DNA of 64,000 nucleotides from Carboxylicivirga sediminis (GCF_018156225.1 NZ_JAGTAR010000003.1:178586-242585), one strand, 5' to 3'. Numbered from the stretch's first letter, positions 38,305 to 48,843 are shown. The notes: generated by a model not told the origin, from the sequence alone. Numbers and translations: made by a program.

Positions 38305-39996
38305 ATGAATAAAGCAGTTTCGGATAAGAAAGTTGTTAAAACACTTGTTGATATATGTTTGTCGGAGGGACTGAGAGAAGTCGTTATTTCTCCCGGTTCA
38401 CGCAACGCCCCCCTGACACTTACCTTTTGTGCCAACCCTGAATTTGAATGTTTCAGTGTTGTTGATGAGCGAAGTGCAGGCTTCTTTGCTTTGGGCATGG
38501 CCCAACAAACAGGCCGACCTGTGGCTTTGGTATGCACCAGTGGCTCGGCCTTGCTCAATTATGCACCGGCAATATCGGAGGCTTACTATCAAAACATACC
38601 ATTGGTGGTTATTAGTGCCGATCGTCCTCAGGAATGGATTGATCAAGCCGATGGACAAACGATTCGCCAGGTAGGTGCCCTGGATAACATCGTTAAATAC
38701 AGCTGCCAGTTACCCACATCTAAAAATGCCAGCAACTGGTATGTAAACCGCCTTATCAGTGAAGCATTTTATCAGTGCCAGCACAAAATGGCAGGCCCGG
38801 TACATATTAATGTACCGTTAGCCGAACCCTTGTATGGTAAAACAGTGCATCCTGAAGAAAAACAAAGACGCATCAAGCAAGTGGTATCGTCCAGCTCTGT
38901 TTCGACTGAAGCGATGCAGCAGTTGAGTGAAGACTGGCTGAAACACGACAAAATACTGATTGTAGCCGGCCTGAATAAACCAAATGGCCGAATGCAGCAA
39001 GCACTGCGCCAGCTCTCAGAGATGGAACAGGTAGTGGTACTAACCGAAACCACCTCCAACATTAACGGTGAATCAATTATTACAGGTATTGATAAAGTAG
39101 TGTCCACCATTACCGAAGAGGAAGTACATTTCTTTAAGCCATCGCTGCTGATAACCTTCGATGGCGCCGTGGTATCTAAAATGATTAAAAAGTTTCTGCG
39201 CGATTATCAGGCAAAAGAGCAATGGCATATAAGCGTGTCCAACCACCATATGGATACCTACCAGCAGCTGACGACTTCTATTGAAGCCGAACCTGCTGAT
39301 TTTCTGGAAGACTTATTACCCAAGATAACATCCATTAAAAGCCGTTACCGCACCACCTGGTTAAACAGGGCCGAACGCTCGGACAAACACCATGAAGAAT
39401 ACCTGGCCAAAAACGGCTGGAACGATTTAAAAGCCATTGCGCATATTGCCAGCGCTTTGCCAGAGAAGTGGCAGGTGCAGTGGGGCAATAGTTCAGCCAT
39501 ACGTTATGCCCAACTTTTCAACGAGTTTTACAATGAGGACACCTACTGCAACCGGGGAACAAGTGGTATTGATGGCAGCCTTAGTACTGCTGTGGGTGCC
39601 AGCTACATCAGCCAGAAACCAACCTTGCTGGTGGTAGGCGACCTTTCCTTCCTGTACGACAGTAACGGACTGTGGAACAACTACCTGAAGCCTAACCTTC
39701 GCATTATAGTTATTAATAACGGAGGCGGTGGCATCTTCCGCTTTATTCCTGGCCCCTCTGACTCGGAGGAGTTAGAGACCTATTTTGAGGCTACACATCA
39801 ACTCAACATGCAGCCACTGGCCGAAATGTATGGCCTGAATTATTTAAGGGCAGATAACGAGGAAGCAATGAACGATTGTTTGACACAATTGTTCTCTGAA
39901 AGTGACAAACCAATTATATTAGAAGTTAAAACACCTGCCAAAGAAAATGCCGGTGTGCTAAAATCTTATTTTAAACGCTTAAAAGAAGAATTATGA
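38305..39996 (+). CDS. menD: 2-succinyl-5-enolpyruvyl-6-hydroxy-3-cyclohexene-1-carboxylate synthase
   Basis: Thiamine-diphosphate enzyme that joins isochorismate and 2-oxoglutarate in menaquinone synthesis. The N-terminal pyrimidine-binding domain has [11 protein letters not shown] and the [11 protein letters not shown] motif with the cofactor-activating Glu. The C-terminal domain has [10 protein letters not shown] and the diphosphate/Mg site [15 protein letters not shown]. The length of 563 residues is normal. Its last 4 bp overlap menB. Confidence 0.97.
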   Translation: MNKAVSDKKVVKTLVDICLSEGLREVVISPGSRNAPLTLTFCANPEFECFSVVDERSAGFFALGMAQQTGRPVALVCTSGSALLNYAPAISEAYYQNIPLVVISADRPQEWIDQADGQTIRQVGALDNIVKYSCQLPTSKNASNWYVNRLISEAFYQCQHKMAGPVHINVPLAEPLYGKTVHPEEKQRRIKQVVSSSSVSTEAMQQLSEDWLKHDKILIVAGLNKPNGRMQQALRQLSEMEQVVVLTETTSNINGESIITGIDKVVSTITEEEVHFFKPSLLITFDGAVVSKMIKKFLRDYQAKEQWHISVSNHHMDTYQQLTTSIEAEPADFLEDLLPKITSIKSRYRTTWLNRAERSDKHHEEYLAKNGWNDLKAIAHIASALPEKWQVQWGNSSAIRYAQLFNEFYNEDTYCNRGTSGIDGSLSTAVGASYISQKPTLLVVGDLSFLYDSNGLWNNYLKPNLRIIVINNGGGGIFRFIPGPSDSEELETYFEATHQLNMQPLAEMYGLNYLRADNEEAMNDCLTQLFSESDKPIILEVKTPAKENAGVLKSYFKRLKEEL

Positions 39997-40814
39997 GCCA
40001 ACGCAACTGGACTTCTGTAAAAGAATACGAAGATATTAAATTTGATTTTTTTGAGGGTATAGGAAAAATTACCATCAATCGTCCAAGAGTATACAATGCC
40101 TTTCGCCCCAAAACTGTACTGGAGCTTATTGATGCTTTTGATATTTGCCGCGAGCGCCAGGATATTGGCGTGATTGTATTAACCGGAGAAGGTGATAAAG
40201 CATTTTGTTCGGGAGGCGACCAGAATGTTAAAGGACATGGTGGATACATTGATGAAGGCGGCGTACCTCGCCTGAATGTATTGGATTTGCATAAACGCAT
40301 CCGTTCACTACCTAAGCCGGTGGTTGCCATGGTAAATGGCTATGCTATTGGTGGCGGACATGTGCTACACGTGGTGTGCGACCTCACCATCGCCTCAGAG
40401 AATGCTATTTTCGGGCAAAGCGGACCTAAAGTAGGCAGCTTCGACGGTGGCTTTGGCTCATCATACCTGGCGCGACATGTAGGACAAAAGAAAGCGCGTG
40501 AGATTTGGTTCCTGTGCAAACAATACTCAGCCAAAGAAGCAGAAGACATGGGACTGGTCAATACCGTTGTTCCGTTTGAGCAACTGGAAGACACCACTGT
40601 AGAATGGTGTAAAATTATGCTGCAACGCAGCCCTATGGCTTTGCGCATGATTAAACGCGGATTAAACGCCGAGCTGGATGGACAAACTGGAATTATGGAA
40701 ATGGCTGGTGATGCCACACTCATGTTTTACCTGATGGAAGAGGCTCAGGAAGGTCGCAACGCTTTCCTTGAAAAAAGAGATCCTGACTTCCAGCAATTCC
40801 CTAAATTTCCGTAA
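39993..40814 (+). CDS. menB: 1,4-dihydroxy-2-naphthoyl-CoA synthase
   Basis: Crotonase-fold enzyme that closes the naphthoate ring from O-succinylbenzoyl-CoA. It shows the oxyanion-hole segment [11 protein letters not shown], the [11 protein letters not shown] helix, and the MenB-specific [16 protein letters not shown] loop with the active-site Asp. 273 residues is normal. It overlaps menD by 4 bp. menC, menE, menA and menH are not in this operon and must be elsewhere. Confidence 0.97.
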   Translation: MSQRNWTSVKEYEDIKFDFFEGIGKITINRPRVYNAFRPKTVLELIDAFDICRERQDIGVIVLTGEGDKAFCSGGDQNVKGHGGYIDEGGVPRLNVLDLHKRIRSLPKPVVAMVNGYAIGGGHVLHVVCDLTIASENAIFGQSGPKVGSFDGGFGSSYLARHVGQKKAREIWFLCKQYSAKEAEDMGLVNTVVPFEQLEDTTVEWCKIMLQRSPMALRMIKRGLNAELDGQTGIMEMAGDATLMFYLMEEAQEGRNAFLEKRDPDFQQFPKFP

Positions 40815-40837
40815 CTATTAACGAAGAATTGTATAGC

Positions 40838-40867
40838 GCCCGTTGGTCATATCTGGCGGGCATTTTT
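40838..40867 (+). terminator. Terminator of the men operon
   Basis: GCCCG (40838-40842) and CGGGC (40857-40861) form the stem base, followed by ATTTTT. Confidence 0.65.
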
Positions 40868-40907
40868 ATTTAATGAAGTTTCATTTATTGGACTAATCCG
40901 TTATGGC

Positions 40908-41546
40908 TTATAAGATATACTCTTTGGTAATCCAAATGCTAAAGGCCAAAACAACCAGTACAATAATAGTACTACCGGCTATTTTATTGATCCAAAATAG
41001 TCGACGCAGGTTAATTTTAGAACGAAACATATTAACCAGCGAACTCAATATTAACCACCAGCTGGCAGCACCCACCATCACACCTCCGATAAGTAATAAA
41101 TTATCAATCAAGGTATTTTCGGAGCCTACCACCCTGAATCCAGCAAAAAATGCCAAAAACAGAAACACTGCCAGTGGATTCGCTATTGTTAGTGCAAAGG
41201 TAGAGAAGAAATCCTGAAGCAAGCTGGTTGTCTTACGCTTCTGACGTCTTAGCTGTATAGCCGGATTGGTATTAAAAATTTTTAGTCCTAATGAGATAAG
41301 AATAATAACGCCGAATATCTGTATCCACAATAATTGTGATTCAATGAATCCCACAATAAATGATAGGCTAAAACCGGCAATGATGGCATAAATTGTATCT
41401 GATAAGGCAGCACCTAACCCAGACACAAATCCCGATAAATGTCCTTTATTAAGTGTACGTTGCACCACCAACACTCCAATAGGCCCAAGCGGTATGGAAG
41501 CCGAAACACCTATTATAACACCATCAACTATATTTCCTAGAGTCAT
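40908..41546 (-). CDS. LysE/RhtB-family amino acid exporter
   Basis: Six-transmembrane exporter of the LysE superfamily. It has the family N-terminal motif GVSASIPLGPIGVLVVQRTLNKGHLSGFVSG at residues 13-43 and the central IANPLAVFLFLAFF segment. 212 residues is normal. It is convergent with menB and monocistronic. The exported amino acid is unknown. Confidence 0.88.
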   Translation of the reverse strand: MTLGNIVDGVIIGVSASIPLGPIGVLVVQRTLNKGHLSGFVSGLGAALSDTIYAIIAGFSLSFIVGFIESQLLWIQIFGVIILISLGLKIFNTNPAIQLRRQKRKTTSLLQDFFSTFALTIANPLAVFLFLAFFAGFRVVGSENTLIDNLLLIGGVMVGAASWWLILSSLVNMFRSKINLRRLFWINKIAGSTIIVLVVLAFSIWITKEYIL

Positions 41547-41972
41547 TCAAGCCTTTTTTTTAAACCTGTCATGTACCTTATATTAAGATATGATTGAATT
41601 ATAAGAATGTCAGGTTTCTTCCTTCTTTAATGCAAAAGTCTCGCAAAATTATAAAAACCTTTTCAGATAAGGCAGGGATAATTTAGATAATAATGTATAA
41701 ATATTAAATATGTCCATTTGCCGGTAAGTAAGGGCTACATGTTGACATTACATTTCCTCATCTGAGAATAGTTAATTACTTAAAACACTCAAATAAAACG
41801 CCTTAGTAAATTAAGTACAAAAATACACCATGCTTAAGGCAAATTAACTAAAAATGATCTAGATACATCGTTTAAACCGGCAACAATTAATAGTATTACA
41901 CTGATATAAAAGTTACTATAGCAACACCTCTCCCACTTGAAATAACATTAAGAATGATTTAACTTGAACGAA
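41547..41972. other. Non-coding gap upstream of the phosphate transporter
   Basis: AT-rich with no open frame worth reporting. It separates the LysE gene start from the Pho-box-like promoter of the PiT transporter. I see no RNA structure or repeat in it. Confidence 0.5.
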
Positions 41973-42041
41973 ATTAACACAAACTTAACATTCGCTTAAA
42001 ATTAAATCAATCTCATACTGCACCCATCTAAGTATGTTTGC
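41973..42041 (+). promoter_or_regulatory. Pho-box-like direct repeats and -7 element of the PiT transporter gene
   Basis: Three 7-mers, ATTAACA, CTTAACA and CTTAAAA, start at 41973, 41984 and 41995, exactly 11 bp apart. A -7 element TATGTTTGC (42033-42041) matches the Bacteroidota consensus and has no -33 TTTG, as expected for an activator-dependent promoter. The 7+4 spacing is that of known PhoB boxes. The porin promoter has the same layout. Confidence 0.65.
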
Positions 42042-42074
42042 CTCGCGAAAAAGAACAACAAATAACATTTTCTG

Positions 42075-44324
42075 ATGGAAAACATTTATTTAATTCTGGT
42101 CATCGTGCTTTTTGCACTGGCCATTTCTGACCTAATCGTTGGCGTAAGTAACGATGCTGTGAATTTCCTTAACTCGGCAATCGGAGCAAAAGCAGCGCCA
42201 TATAAGTACATCATGATTGTAGCCGCTCTGGGTATCCTGTTTGGAGCTACCTTCTCAAGCGGTATGATGGAAGTAGCCCGTAAGGGTATTTTTAACCCGC
42301 AGTATTTCGTCTTTTCAGAGATCATGGTCATATTCCTGGCTGTGATGATAACCGACGTGATATTGCTTGATGTGTTTAATACCTTTGGTATGCCTACCTC
42401 TACCACCGTTTCGATTGTATTTGAGATACTGGGAGCAGCCGTGGCAGTAGCCATTATTAAGGTGGCAAACAACCCTGATATGAACCTTAGTGAATACATT
42501 AACACAGCTAAGGCATTAGGTATTATATCGGGTATTTTACTATCTGTTGTCATTTCATTCAGTGTCGGTGCACTGGTTCAATATGTTACCCGTCTTATAT
42601 TTTCGTTTGATTATGACAAGCGTCTGAATTATTTCGGGGCTATCTGGGGTGGCATTGCCATTACTGCAATTACTTATTTTATCCTGATTAAAGGTGCCAA
42701 AGGTGCTTCTTTTATGGATTCGGCCACCAAAGACTGGATTAAGTCTAACGGCCTAACAATTATAGCCATTAGCATGGTTGGATGGACCTTTTTACTGCAA
42801 ATTTTAAAGCTTGTATTTAAAGTAGATATCCTGAAAATAATTGTACTAACAGGTACTTTTGCATTAGCCATGGCTTTTGCCGGTAACGACCTTGTTAACT
42901 TCATTGGTGTGCCATTAGCTGGTTTCGAGTCATTCAAAATATTTGCAGCCTCGGGCGATGTTAATACCAGCATGGAAGCGCTGGCTGGTAAAGTAAGTAC
43001 CCCAACCTACATGCTCATTATTGCTGGTATAGTAATGGTTATTACACTCTGGACTTCCAAGAAAGCTAAAGCAGTTGTAAAAACGTCGCTAGACTTAAGC
43101 CGCCAACAGGAAGGTGACGAACGTTTTGGCTCTTCGTATTTTGCCCGTTCGCTGGTGCGTGCATCTATCAATGCATCCAATGCGGTTAATGCAGTTATTC
43201 CCGCAGCTATCAGCAGAGGTATCAGTAAACAGTTTGACTCCACTAACTACGAAGAGCGTAGAAAGAAACTTGGTAAAGATGCTCCGGCCTTTGATATGCT
43301 GCGTGCCTCTGTTAACCTCGTAGTGGCAAGTATCCTTATTTCCATTGCCACCAATATGAAACTGCCACTTTCAACCACCTATGTAACATTTATGGTGGCT
43401 ATGGGTAGTTCACTGGCTGATCGTGCTTGGGGACGCGAAAGTGCTGTTTACCGTATAACCGGTGTACTTTCAGTTATCGGCGGATGGTTCTTCACTGCCT
43501 TGTCTGCATTCACTGTAGCCTTTGTAATGGCACTATTAATCAGCACCATTGGCATTTGGTTTGTTGCTGTGCTGGTTGCTATTGCTATCTACGTGATGTT
43601 CCGCACACACATTGTTCATAAGAAAAACACCGAGACAGAAGTTGAGATTGACGAATTCGAAATTGAAGAAGTGAATGGCGAGATACACGTTGATAAGGTA
43701 CTTGAAAAATGCCGCTACAGTGTTACCGATATTCTGAAGAAGATTTCACAACTATATGCCCAGGCTATTCACGACTTTGAAGCAGAAGACCGCCGTAGCC
43801 TGAAAGAAATCAACAAAGAGGTTAAAACCATCAACAAAAAAGCCAAAAAGCTGAAGAGCAATGTTTACCCGACAGTTAAAAAGCTTCAGGAACAATCAGT
43901 TGATTCAAGCTTGTATTACATTCAGGTTGTTGATTATCTGAGAGAAGTAGCTCACTGTCTGTCTTACATTACCGAGCCAGCCTACGATCATCTGGATAAT
44001 AACCACAAGGTGTATTCACCTGAGCAATTTGAAGAGTTGAATAGTGTGCGTTCTGATGTACAGGATTTCATGGCCAAGTCAATTAAAATCATTACTCAAG
44101 GCGACTATGGTCAATTAGAAGAACTTATTGAAGAGCAGCAAAGTATTTTTGCTAAGATGCGCGACAACCGTAAGAAACAACTGAAACGCATTAAAAATGA
44201 AAAAGCCGGCACAAAAGTAAGCTTGCTGTACTTAAATGCATTACACGAAACGCAGAATTTAATGCTGCACCTGGTTAATTTGGTAAAAGCACAACGCGAC
44301 TTCGTTGACTATCAATCAAAGTAA
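42075..44324 (+). CDS. PiT-family inorganic phosphate transporter with C-terminal PhoU-like domain
   Basis: Ion-coupled phosphate permease. Both inverted PiT signatures are visible: GVSNDAVNFLNSAIGAKAAP near residue 25 and FAGNDLVNFIGVPLAGF near 275. About ten or more membrane segments extend to residue 510. The last 230 residues are a soluble helical domain, with KCRYSVTDILKKISQLY and repeated charged helices, resembling DUF47/PhoU. This may sense phosphate load or interact with the two-component system encoded next. At 749 residues it is larger than plain PiT proteins (about 330-500). Confidence 0.9.
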   Translation: MENIYLILVIVLFALAISDLIVGVSNDAVNFLNSAIGAKAAPYKYIMIVAALGILFGATFSSGMMEVARKGIFNPQYFVFSEIMVIFLAVMITDVILLDVFNTFGMPTSTTVSIVFEILGAAVAVAIIKVANNPDMNLSEYINTAKALGIISGILLSVVISFSVGALVQYVTRLIFSFDYDKRLNYFGAIWGGIAITAITYFILIKGAKGASFMDSATKDWIKSNGLTIIAISMVGWTFLLQILKLVFKVDILKIIVLTGTFALAMAFAGNDLVNFIGVPLAGFESFKIFAASGDVNTSMEALAGKVSTPTYMLIIAGIVMVITLWTSKKAKAVVKTSLDLSRQQEGDERFGSSYFARSLVRASINASNAVNAVIPAAISRGISKQFDSTNYEERRKKLGKDAPAFDMLRASVNLVVASILISIATNMKLPLSTTYVTFMVAMGSSLADRAWGRESAVYRITGVLSVIGGWFFTALSAFTVAFVMALLISTIGIWFVAVLVAIAIYVMFRTHIVHKKNTETEVEIDEFEIEEVNGEIHVDKVLEKCRYSVTDILKKISQLYAQAIHDFEAEDRRSLKEINKEVKTINKKAKKLKSNVYPTVKKLQEQSVDSSLYYIQVVDYLREVAHCLSYITEPAYDHLDNNHKVYSPEQFEELNSVRSDVQDFMAKSIKIITQGDYGQLEELIEEQQSIFAKMRDNRKKQLKRIKNEKAGTKVSLLYLNALHETQNLMLHLVNLVKAQRDFVDYQSK

Positions 44325-44344
44325 TATAGACTAATACTTTAAAG

Positions 44345-44381
44345 AGCTGCCGCAAGAATTAACTTGTGGCAGCTTTTTTTT
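44345..44381 (+). terminator. Terminator of the PiT transporter gene
   Basis: A 12-bp stem with one wobble pair (AGCTGCCGCAAG at 44345-44356, CTTGTGGCAGCT at 44363-44374) is followed by eight T. Confidence 0.9.
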
Positions 44382-44675
44382 GCCCTGAATTCAGGTATTT
44401 TAGGTAAAAATACATACTTCTGCAGCATATCAGGTTTTGATACGCTAATACTTCACTGCGGTGCAGATACAACAGGTCAGAATCACCTGCCAAACCCAAA
44501 GGCCTTGCAAAGCCACCTGTTATTCTTCTTTTCCCGGAAGTTTAATCGTCTAGTAGATATAACAAAGAAGAGATACCATGACTCAATGTACCTAAGTAAA
44601 TTCGGCATGTAGAAATTAAACAGGCATACGTAAGACGAAATAACTCTATTTATTCTACTAATGTAATTGGAACTA
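44382..44675. other. Unassigned gap between PiT terminator and sensor kinase
   Basis: No convincing gene. A stretch at about 44450-44530 is richer in G and C than its surroundings and could be a small RNA or a decayed gene. I see no promoter or terminator that would support either. Confidence 0.4.
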
Positions 44676-46460
44676 TTACAAACTATACCTTGGTAAGCTG
44701 AAGTAAAACTCAGCACCCCCATTGGCTCCGTTTTTCACGGACACTATACCTTTATGAACACTCACCGCATGCTTCACAATGGCTAAGCCCAGGCCTGTAC
44801 CACCCATCTTTCGCGAGCGCCCTGAATCAACTCTATAAAAGCGCTCAAATATGCGCGACAAATGCTTCTCAGGAATTCCTGTTCCATTGTCTATCACTGA
44901 AAAGTAATAGTATTCGTCATCCTGGTGATACATATCAATGACAATCTTCACATTTTCGCCAGCATAGCTTAATGCATTGTTTAATAAGTTTTGAAATACC
45001 GAACCCACCAGCGATTTATTTCCGTCAACTATGACTGACGCATCAACTTTAAGCACTATCTCTGCCCCTTGCAGCTTCACCACCTTATCCAGATCATCAA
45101 TGATTTCCTGTACCAGAGGAAGTATGGCAACCTGGCTAAACTCATAGTATTCCTCCTGCTCCTCTATTCTGTTTAGTAAAACAATATCCGCAATCAAGGA
45201 AGTAAGACGACTACATTGCTTGTTGGCTTTGTTTATAAAATAATCTTTCTTCTCCTCTGGAATATCTTTGTTATTAAGGATGGTTTCGAGATAGCCACTG
45301 ACCGAAGCAACAGGCGTCTTCAACTCATGGGCAATGTTTGATGTCATCTGCTGCTTTAGCAGTTTTCTCTTTTCAAGTTTAGTTGTGTCACGTATGTATA
45401 TTTCAAAGCTCTTATCGGGAAAAATTATGCACTTAATTTCAAAATAATAGCCACTCTTCTTAACTGTCAGCTCAGCTTGAGGCAAATCGGTCTGTTGCTC
45501 AATATCACTCCTAAGCACAAGGTGTTTATCAAGAAATTTATGCAGCTTTTTCAGCTCCTTAATTTCAAATATCTGTTCTGGATTTAACGAAGCTTTCTCC
45601 CCTATTAAGTTTAAATACTGAACAAAATTAGGATTGGTAAGAATTGATATTTTTTCGCGTGAAAAGATGCCAATACCATCATTAACCACATACAAATGCT
45701 TTATCAGCTTCTCTTTCTCGAGGCTCAAAGCATCTTTAGTTTTCATCAGTTTTGTATACATCGATACAATTTCCTTACCTATTACCCCAAGCTCATCATG
45801 CGGAAACTGGTAATCCTCAGCTAAAGGTTTGTTTTGTCTTAATTGCAGGGCAAAATCCTTCAGCTTGGTTATACTTTCACTCATTTTACCTGTTACATAC
45901 GAAAGGATTAACCAGGTAAGAAGGAATAAAAATGCTATAAAAATCAGAAACAGCTTTTCGGCTTTTAAGAAGTTTTTCACTTCAATATCGTAAACCACAG
46001 CTGCACGTATAAAAATGTCATTGTAGCAATGGACATAATAATAGAAATCCTGCCCGGTAGTAGCTGATTGCCTGATATTCGATCCGGCCCCGTTGCTTGA
46101 TCCAATCGCCTTCTGTACTTCCGGTCGCTGAAGATGGTTTTCCATTTGCTGATAATCATCCACAAAATTATCATACAATACATCGCCATCATTATCGATT
46201 ATGGTAAGCCTTGTTTCAACTGTCGGCAGTATCTTTAGTAATGAATCTACCAGTTGAATTTCATTATTGGCAATGATATCATTCTCAAGAAGAAAACCAT
46301 TGGTAATTTCGGTAATGGCATTTAATGAGTTTTCTAATTGTGTAATCTTAAATTGCTTTTCTCTATAGTATTGAAATACAATAAAAGATAGTGTTACAAT
46401 AAAAAAGATGGAGTAATAGTATAAAAACAGTTTTCGTTTAAAATTGATTTCAAACCCCAT
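44676..46460 (-). CDS. phoR: PhoR-like membrane sensor histidine kinase
   Basis: Two-transmembrane kinase. The first TM is at about residues 12-28, a periplasmic sensor region reaches about 165, a second TM spans about 168-190, a HAMP-like stretch follows, then a PAS-like region (270-350). The HisKA domain has His378 in NIAHELKTPVASV, and the ATPase lid has FYRVDSGRSRKMGGTGLGLAIVKH. It is 19 bp downstream of the PhoB-like gene. The location between a phosphate transporter and a phosphate-type porin supports phosphate sensing. The symbol is by context and family resemblance. Confidence 0.85.
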   Translation of the reverse strand: MGFEINFKRKLFLYYYSIFFIVTLSFIVFQYYREKQFKITQLENSLNAITEITNGFLLENDIIANNEIQLVDSLLKILPTVETRLTIIDNDGDVLYDNFVDDYQQMENHLQRPEVQKAIGSSNGAGSNIRQSATTGQDFYYYVHCYNDIFIRAAVVYDIEVKNFLKAEKLFLIFIAFLFLLTWLILSYVTGKMSESITKLKDFALQLRQNKPLAEDYQFPHDELGVIGKEIVSMYTKLMKTKDALSLEKEKLIKHLYVVNDGIGIFSREKISILTNPNFVQYLNLIGEKASLNPEQIFEIKELKKLHKFLDKHLVLRSDIEQQTDLPQAELTVKKSGYYFEIKCIIFPDKSFEIYIRDTTKLEKRKLLKQQMTSNIAHELKTPVASVSGYLETILNNKDIPEEKKDYFINKANKQCSRLTSLIADIVLLNRIEEQEEYYEFSQVAILPLVQEIIDDLDKVVKLQGAEIVLKVDASVIVDGNKSLVGSVFQNLLNNALSYAGENVKIVIDMYHQDDEYYYFSVIDNGTGIPEKHLSRIFERFYRVDSGRSRKMGGTGLGLAIVKHAVSVHKGIVSVKNGANGGAEFYFSLPRYSL

Positions 46461-46479
46461 AAAGACATTTTTTGTGCTG

Positions 46480-47169
46480 TTAAGTTTCGAAGTAGTAACC
46501 CAAGCCTGGACGGTTTTTCAGATACTCTCCATATTGCTTTAACTTTTTCCGTAATCGTGTAATATTCACATCAACAGTACGGTTGGTGACCACTACACTA
46601 TCGCCCCAAATTCGCTCAAGTATTTCGTCTCTTGAAAAAATCTTATTCTTATTCTCAAACAGTAAACAAAGAATTTGAAATTCTTTCAGCGTCAGTTCAA
46701 CCTTTTCGTCATCAATCATCAAACTTTTTGCTTCCAAATCCAGAACTACCTGCTCATAATGCAGAACCTTTGCCTTTTCATTTTCAGAAATTGGCACTGA
46801 GCGCTTTAAAGCTACCTTTACGCGTGCAATCAACTCTTTTAACGAATAAGGCTTTGTGATATAATCATCTGCTCCTAAATTAAAACCGGTCAGCAAATCA
46901 TTTTCTTCACTTTTAGCGGTTAAAAATATCACTGGTACATCCAACTTTAATTCTCTTCGGACAGTGTCTATCAGTTTAAAACCCGACATTTTGCCCATCA
47001 TTACATCTAAGAGTAATAAATTAAATCGACTCAAATCTTTTTGTAATGCTTCTTCAGCAGAATAGGCCACCTCTGTTTCGTAACCTTCACTTTCCAGGTT
47101 AAATTGCAATATTTCGCACAGATCTTCCTCGTCATCAACAATTAATATCCGTTTAATAGCCTTACTCAT
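46480..47169 (-). CDS. phoB: PhoB-like response regulator (OmpR family)
   Basis: Receiver domain with Asp12/Asp13 (VDDEED), phospho-acceptor Asp55 (LLLLDVMMGK) and Lys in FLTAKSEEND, then a winged-helix DNA-binding domain (LTLKEFQILCLLFENK, VVTNRTVDVNITRLRKKL). Numbering uses the second Met: the open frame begins at 47187, but the usual family start MSKAIKRILIVDD is 18 bp inside. It is encoded just before the sensor kinase. It probably binds the 11-bp-period repeats ahead of the PiT and porin genes. Confidence 0.88.
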   Translation of the reverse strand: MSKAIKRILIVDDEEDLCEILQFNLESEGYETEVAYSAEEALQKDLSRFNLLLLDVMMGKMSGFKLIDTVRRELKLDVPVIFLTAKSEENDLLTGFNLGADDYITKPYSLKELIARVKVALKRSVPISENEKAKVLHYEQVVLDLEAKSLMIDDEKVELTLKEFQILCLLFENKNKIFSRDEILERIWGDSVVVTNRTVDVNITRLRKKLKQYGEYLKNRPGLGYYFET

Positions 47170-47386
47170 GTAAATTGAACTTTTCACTAAGGTAAGTCAA
47201 TTTAATAAGGAAATAATACTTTTTCGTTTTTTGGCTAAGAATATCGGGCCGCTTCAATTATGTCATTGAGTACCTTCACCTCTCAATACATCTGATTTTT
47301 AGGCGCTTTAGTTTTTGACAGGATAATCGATAGTACAGTCTAGTTAATGAGCTATTATAATGGTGTTGTTGGATACTTTTTAGTAC

Positions 47387-47418
47387 AAAAAAACCTAAGC
47401 CCATACAGGACTTAGGTT
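47387..47418 (-). terminator. Terminator of the porin gene
   Basis: An 8-bp stem, AACCTAAG (47392-47399) with CTTAGGTT (47411-47418), is followed on the minus strand by seven or more T. Confidence 0.85.
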
Positions 47419-47440
47419 CAATATTTTTTCGACTTTTGGC

Positions 47441-48586
47441 TTAAAACTGAAGTTCCATCTGTAATCTTGTAATGATTTGATCTTGCCCGCCCACTTTGTC
47501 GCGGAAGGTAACATCACCCTGAAACTTAAAGTTGTGCCCAATGATGTATTTACTTACACCAATAGTATAATCGGTTATTTCTTTATTAAAGGCTGTTTCG
47601 TTTGGTTTTGTAAATGCATAACGGCCTGATAATTCCCAGTTGTTCTTGAAAACATAACCCGTTTGAATATTGGCTCCATAACCAGTATAATAAACATCTA
47701 CAACATCACCATTTTCGTCGTACACAAATTCATTATCATCAGTAACCGTTCGGTTAGCCGCCTCAACCATTAATGAGTACCCTCTGTATTTCAGCAGGAA
47801 ATCGCCACCAATGTTTAACAAATCGGCCTCACCACCTATAACGCTACCAACCTGACCTCTGTCTTTGTAGGCATCAACGTTATAGTTTGTAAAAGCTGCA
47901 ATTGCAATCTTAGGTGTTTCCTCACGACTCAAATCAGCTGATTTATAAGCACCCTTGGATTTAAACTCTCCCAATGGATGAACTTCTAATTTACCTGTTA
48001 AACTAACACCCGGTGCATAATCATTGTCCCTGATACCATCACCTGAAGTAACAGCCCACTGATCAAATACAATGGCTTTACCGATGTTAAATTTATGGTG
48101 GAATTGTAGGCCGACATCCCTGTCAATGTTATAGTATTTGTTAAAAACCGAACGATCAACCATCTGCATATTGGCTGATGACACTACGCGCTCACGGTTA
48201 CCTGGCAGTTTTCCCTGACCAAACCAGATCTCATAGTTATCCTTCTTATATTTAAACAAAGCATCGCGCACATAGCCACCAACTACGTCGTACTCAATTT
48301 TGTAAACAAGGCTTTTATTAAGGAAGTAGCCGTCAAATTTTAAACGCGAACGCTTAACCCATGCTTTATCCTCGAAATAGGCATCATTAGACGAGTCGCC
48401 TAGTCCATTCACAAAGTCCCATCTGGTTTGAATACGAGTCGTGAATTTTAAGTAAAAAAGATCATCGTCAGTTTTAAATCGAATCCCTTTTCCAACTTGG
48501 GCTGACAAACTGTTAATTTCCTGTGCTTCAACAATGTCAATGCTTACCAACACTATTAAAGCGCTTAATAGTAAAATACGTTTCAT
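47441..48586 (-). CDS. Phosphate-selective porin (OprP/OprO-like)
   Basis: Outer-membrane beta-barrel channel. A signal peptide (MKRILLLSALIVLVSIDIVEAQ) is followed by the OprP-type opening GIRFKTDDDLFYLKFTTRIQTRW and alternating amphipathic strands, ending in MELQF with the terminal Phe recognised by the BAM machinery. The open frame extends to 48673, but the signal peptide starts at the ATG used here. It lies upstream of, and is transcribed toward, the PhoB-like gene. Its promoter carries Pho-box-like repeats, which supports phosphate uptake. Confidence 0.88.
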   Translation of the reverse strand: MKRILLLSALIVLVSIDIVEAQEINSLSAQVGKGIRFKTDDDLFYLKFTTRIQTRWDFVNGLGDSSNDAYFEDKAWVKRSRLKFDGYFLNKSLVYKIEYDVVGGYVRDALFKYKKDNYEIWFGQGKLPGNRERVVSSANMQMVDRSVFNKYYNIDRDVGLQFHHKFNIGKAIVFDQWAVTSGDGIRDNDYAPGVSLTGKLEVHPLGEFKSKGAYKSADLSREETPKIAIAAFTNYNVDAYKDRGQVGSVIGGEADLLNIGGDFLLKYRGYSLMVEAANRTVTDDNEFVYDENGDVVDVYYTGYGANIQTGYVFKNNWELSGRYAFTKPNETAFNKEITDYTIGVSKYIIGHNFKFQGDVTFRDKVGGQDQIITRLQMELQF

Positions 48587-48669
48587 GTTATTCCTGTGTA
48601 GAATTCCTATTTTACCAGAAAAATTAATTCCCACATTTCCCTGGTTGTTTTTTAACTTATTTTCCGGGT

Positions 48670-48727
48670 GCAAACCTAAACTCGTATTATTACGGAGCGG
48701 TTAAGATGATGTTACATTTTTGTTACA
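48670..48727 (-). promoter_or_regulatory. Pho-box-like direct repeats and -7 element of the porin gene
   Basis: On the minus strand, TGTAACA (48727-48721), TGTAACA (48716-48710) and CTTAACC (48705-48699) are each separated by 4 bp, an 11-bp period. The -7 element TAGGTTTGC (48678-48670) is a perfect TAnnTTTGC. The gap between box and -7 is 20 bp, against 31 bp at the PiT gene, a difference of exactly one repeat unit. Confidence 0.68.
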
Positions 48728-48843
48728 ATTAACAAATAAACCCCAAAATATTATCTTTTACTTAATGCACAGACCCTATAACTATAACAAAAATCAGTTT
48801 TAAGATGATAAAAAAGAATCAATCACGAGTCCATTAGCTAATA

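Noticed and set aside
44364..44612. 82-residue open frame after the PiT terminator
   Set aside because: It starts at the terminator, has no protein-like composition or promoter, and looks like chance.
47170..47187. Six extra N-terminal residues of the PhoB-like regulator
   Set aside because: OmpR-family receivers start a few residues before the VDDEE motif; the internal Met fits better.
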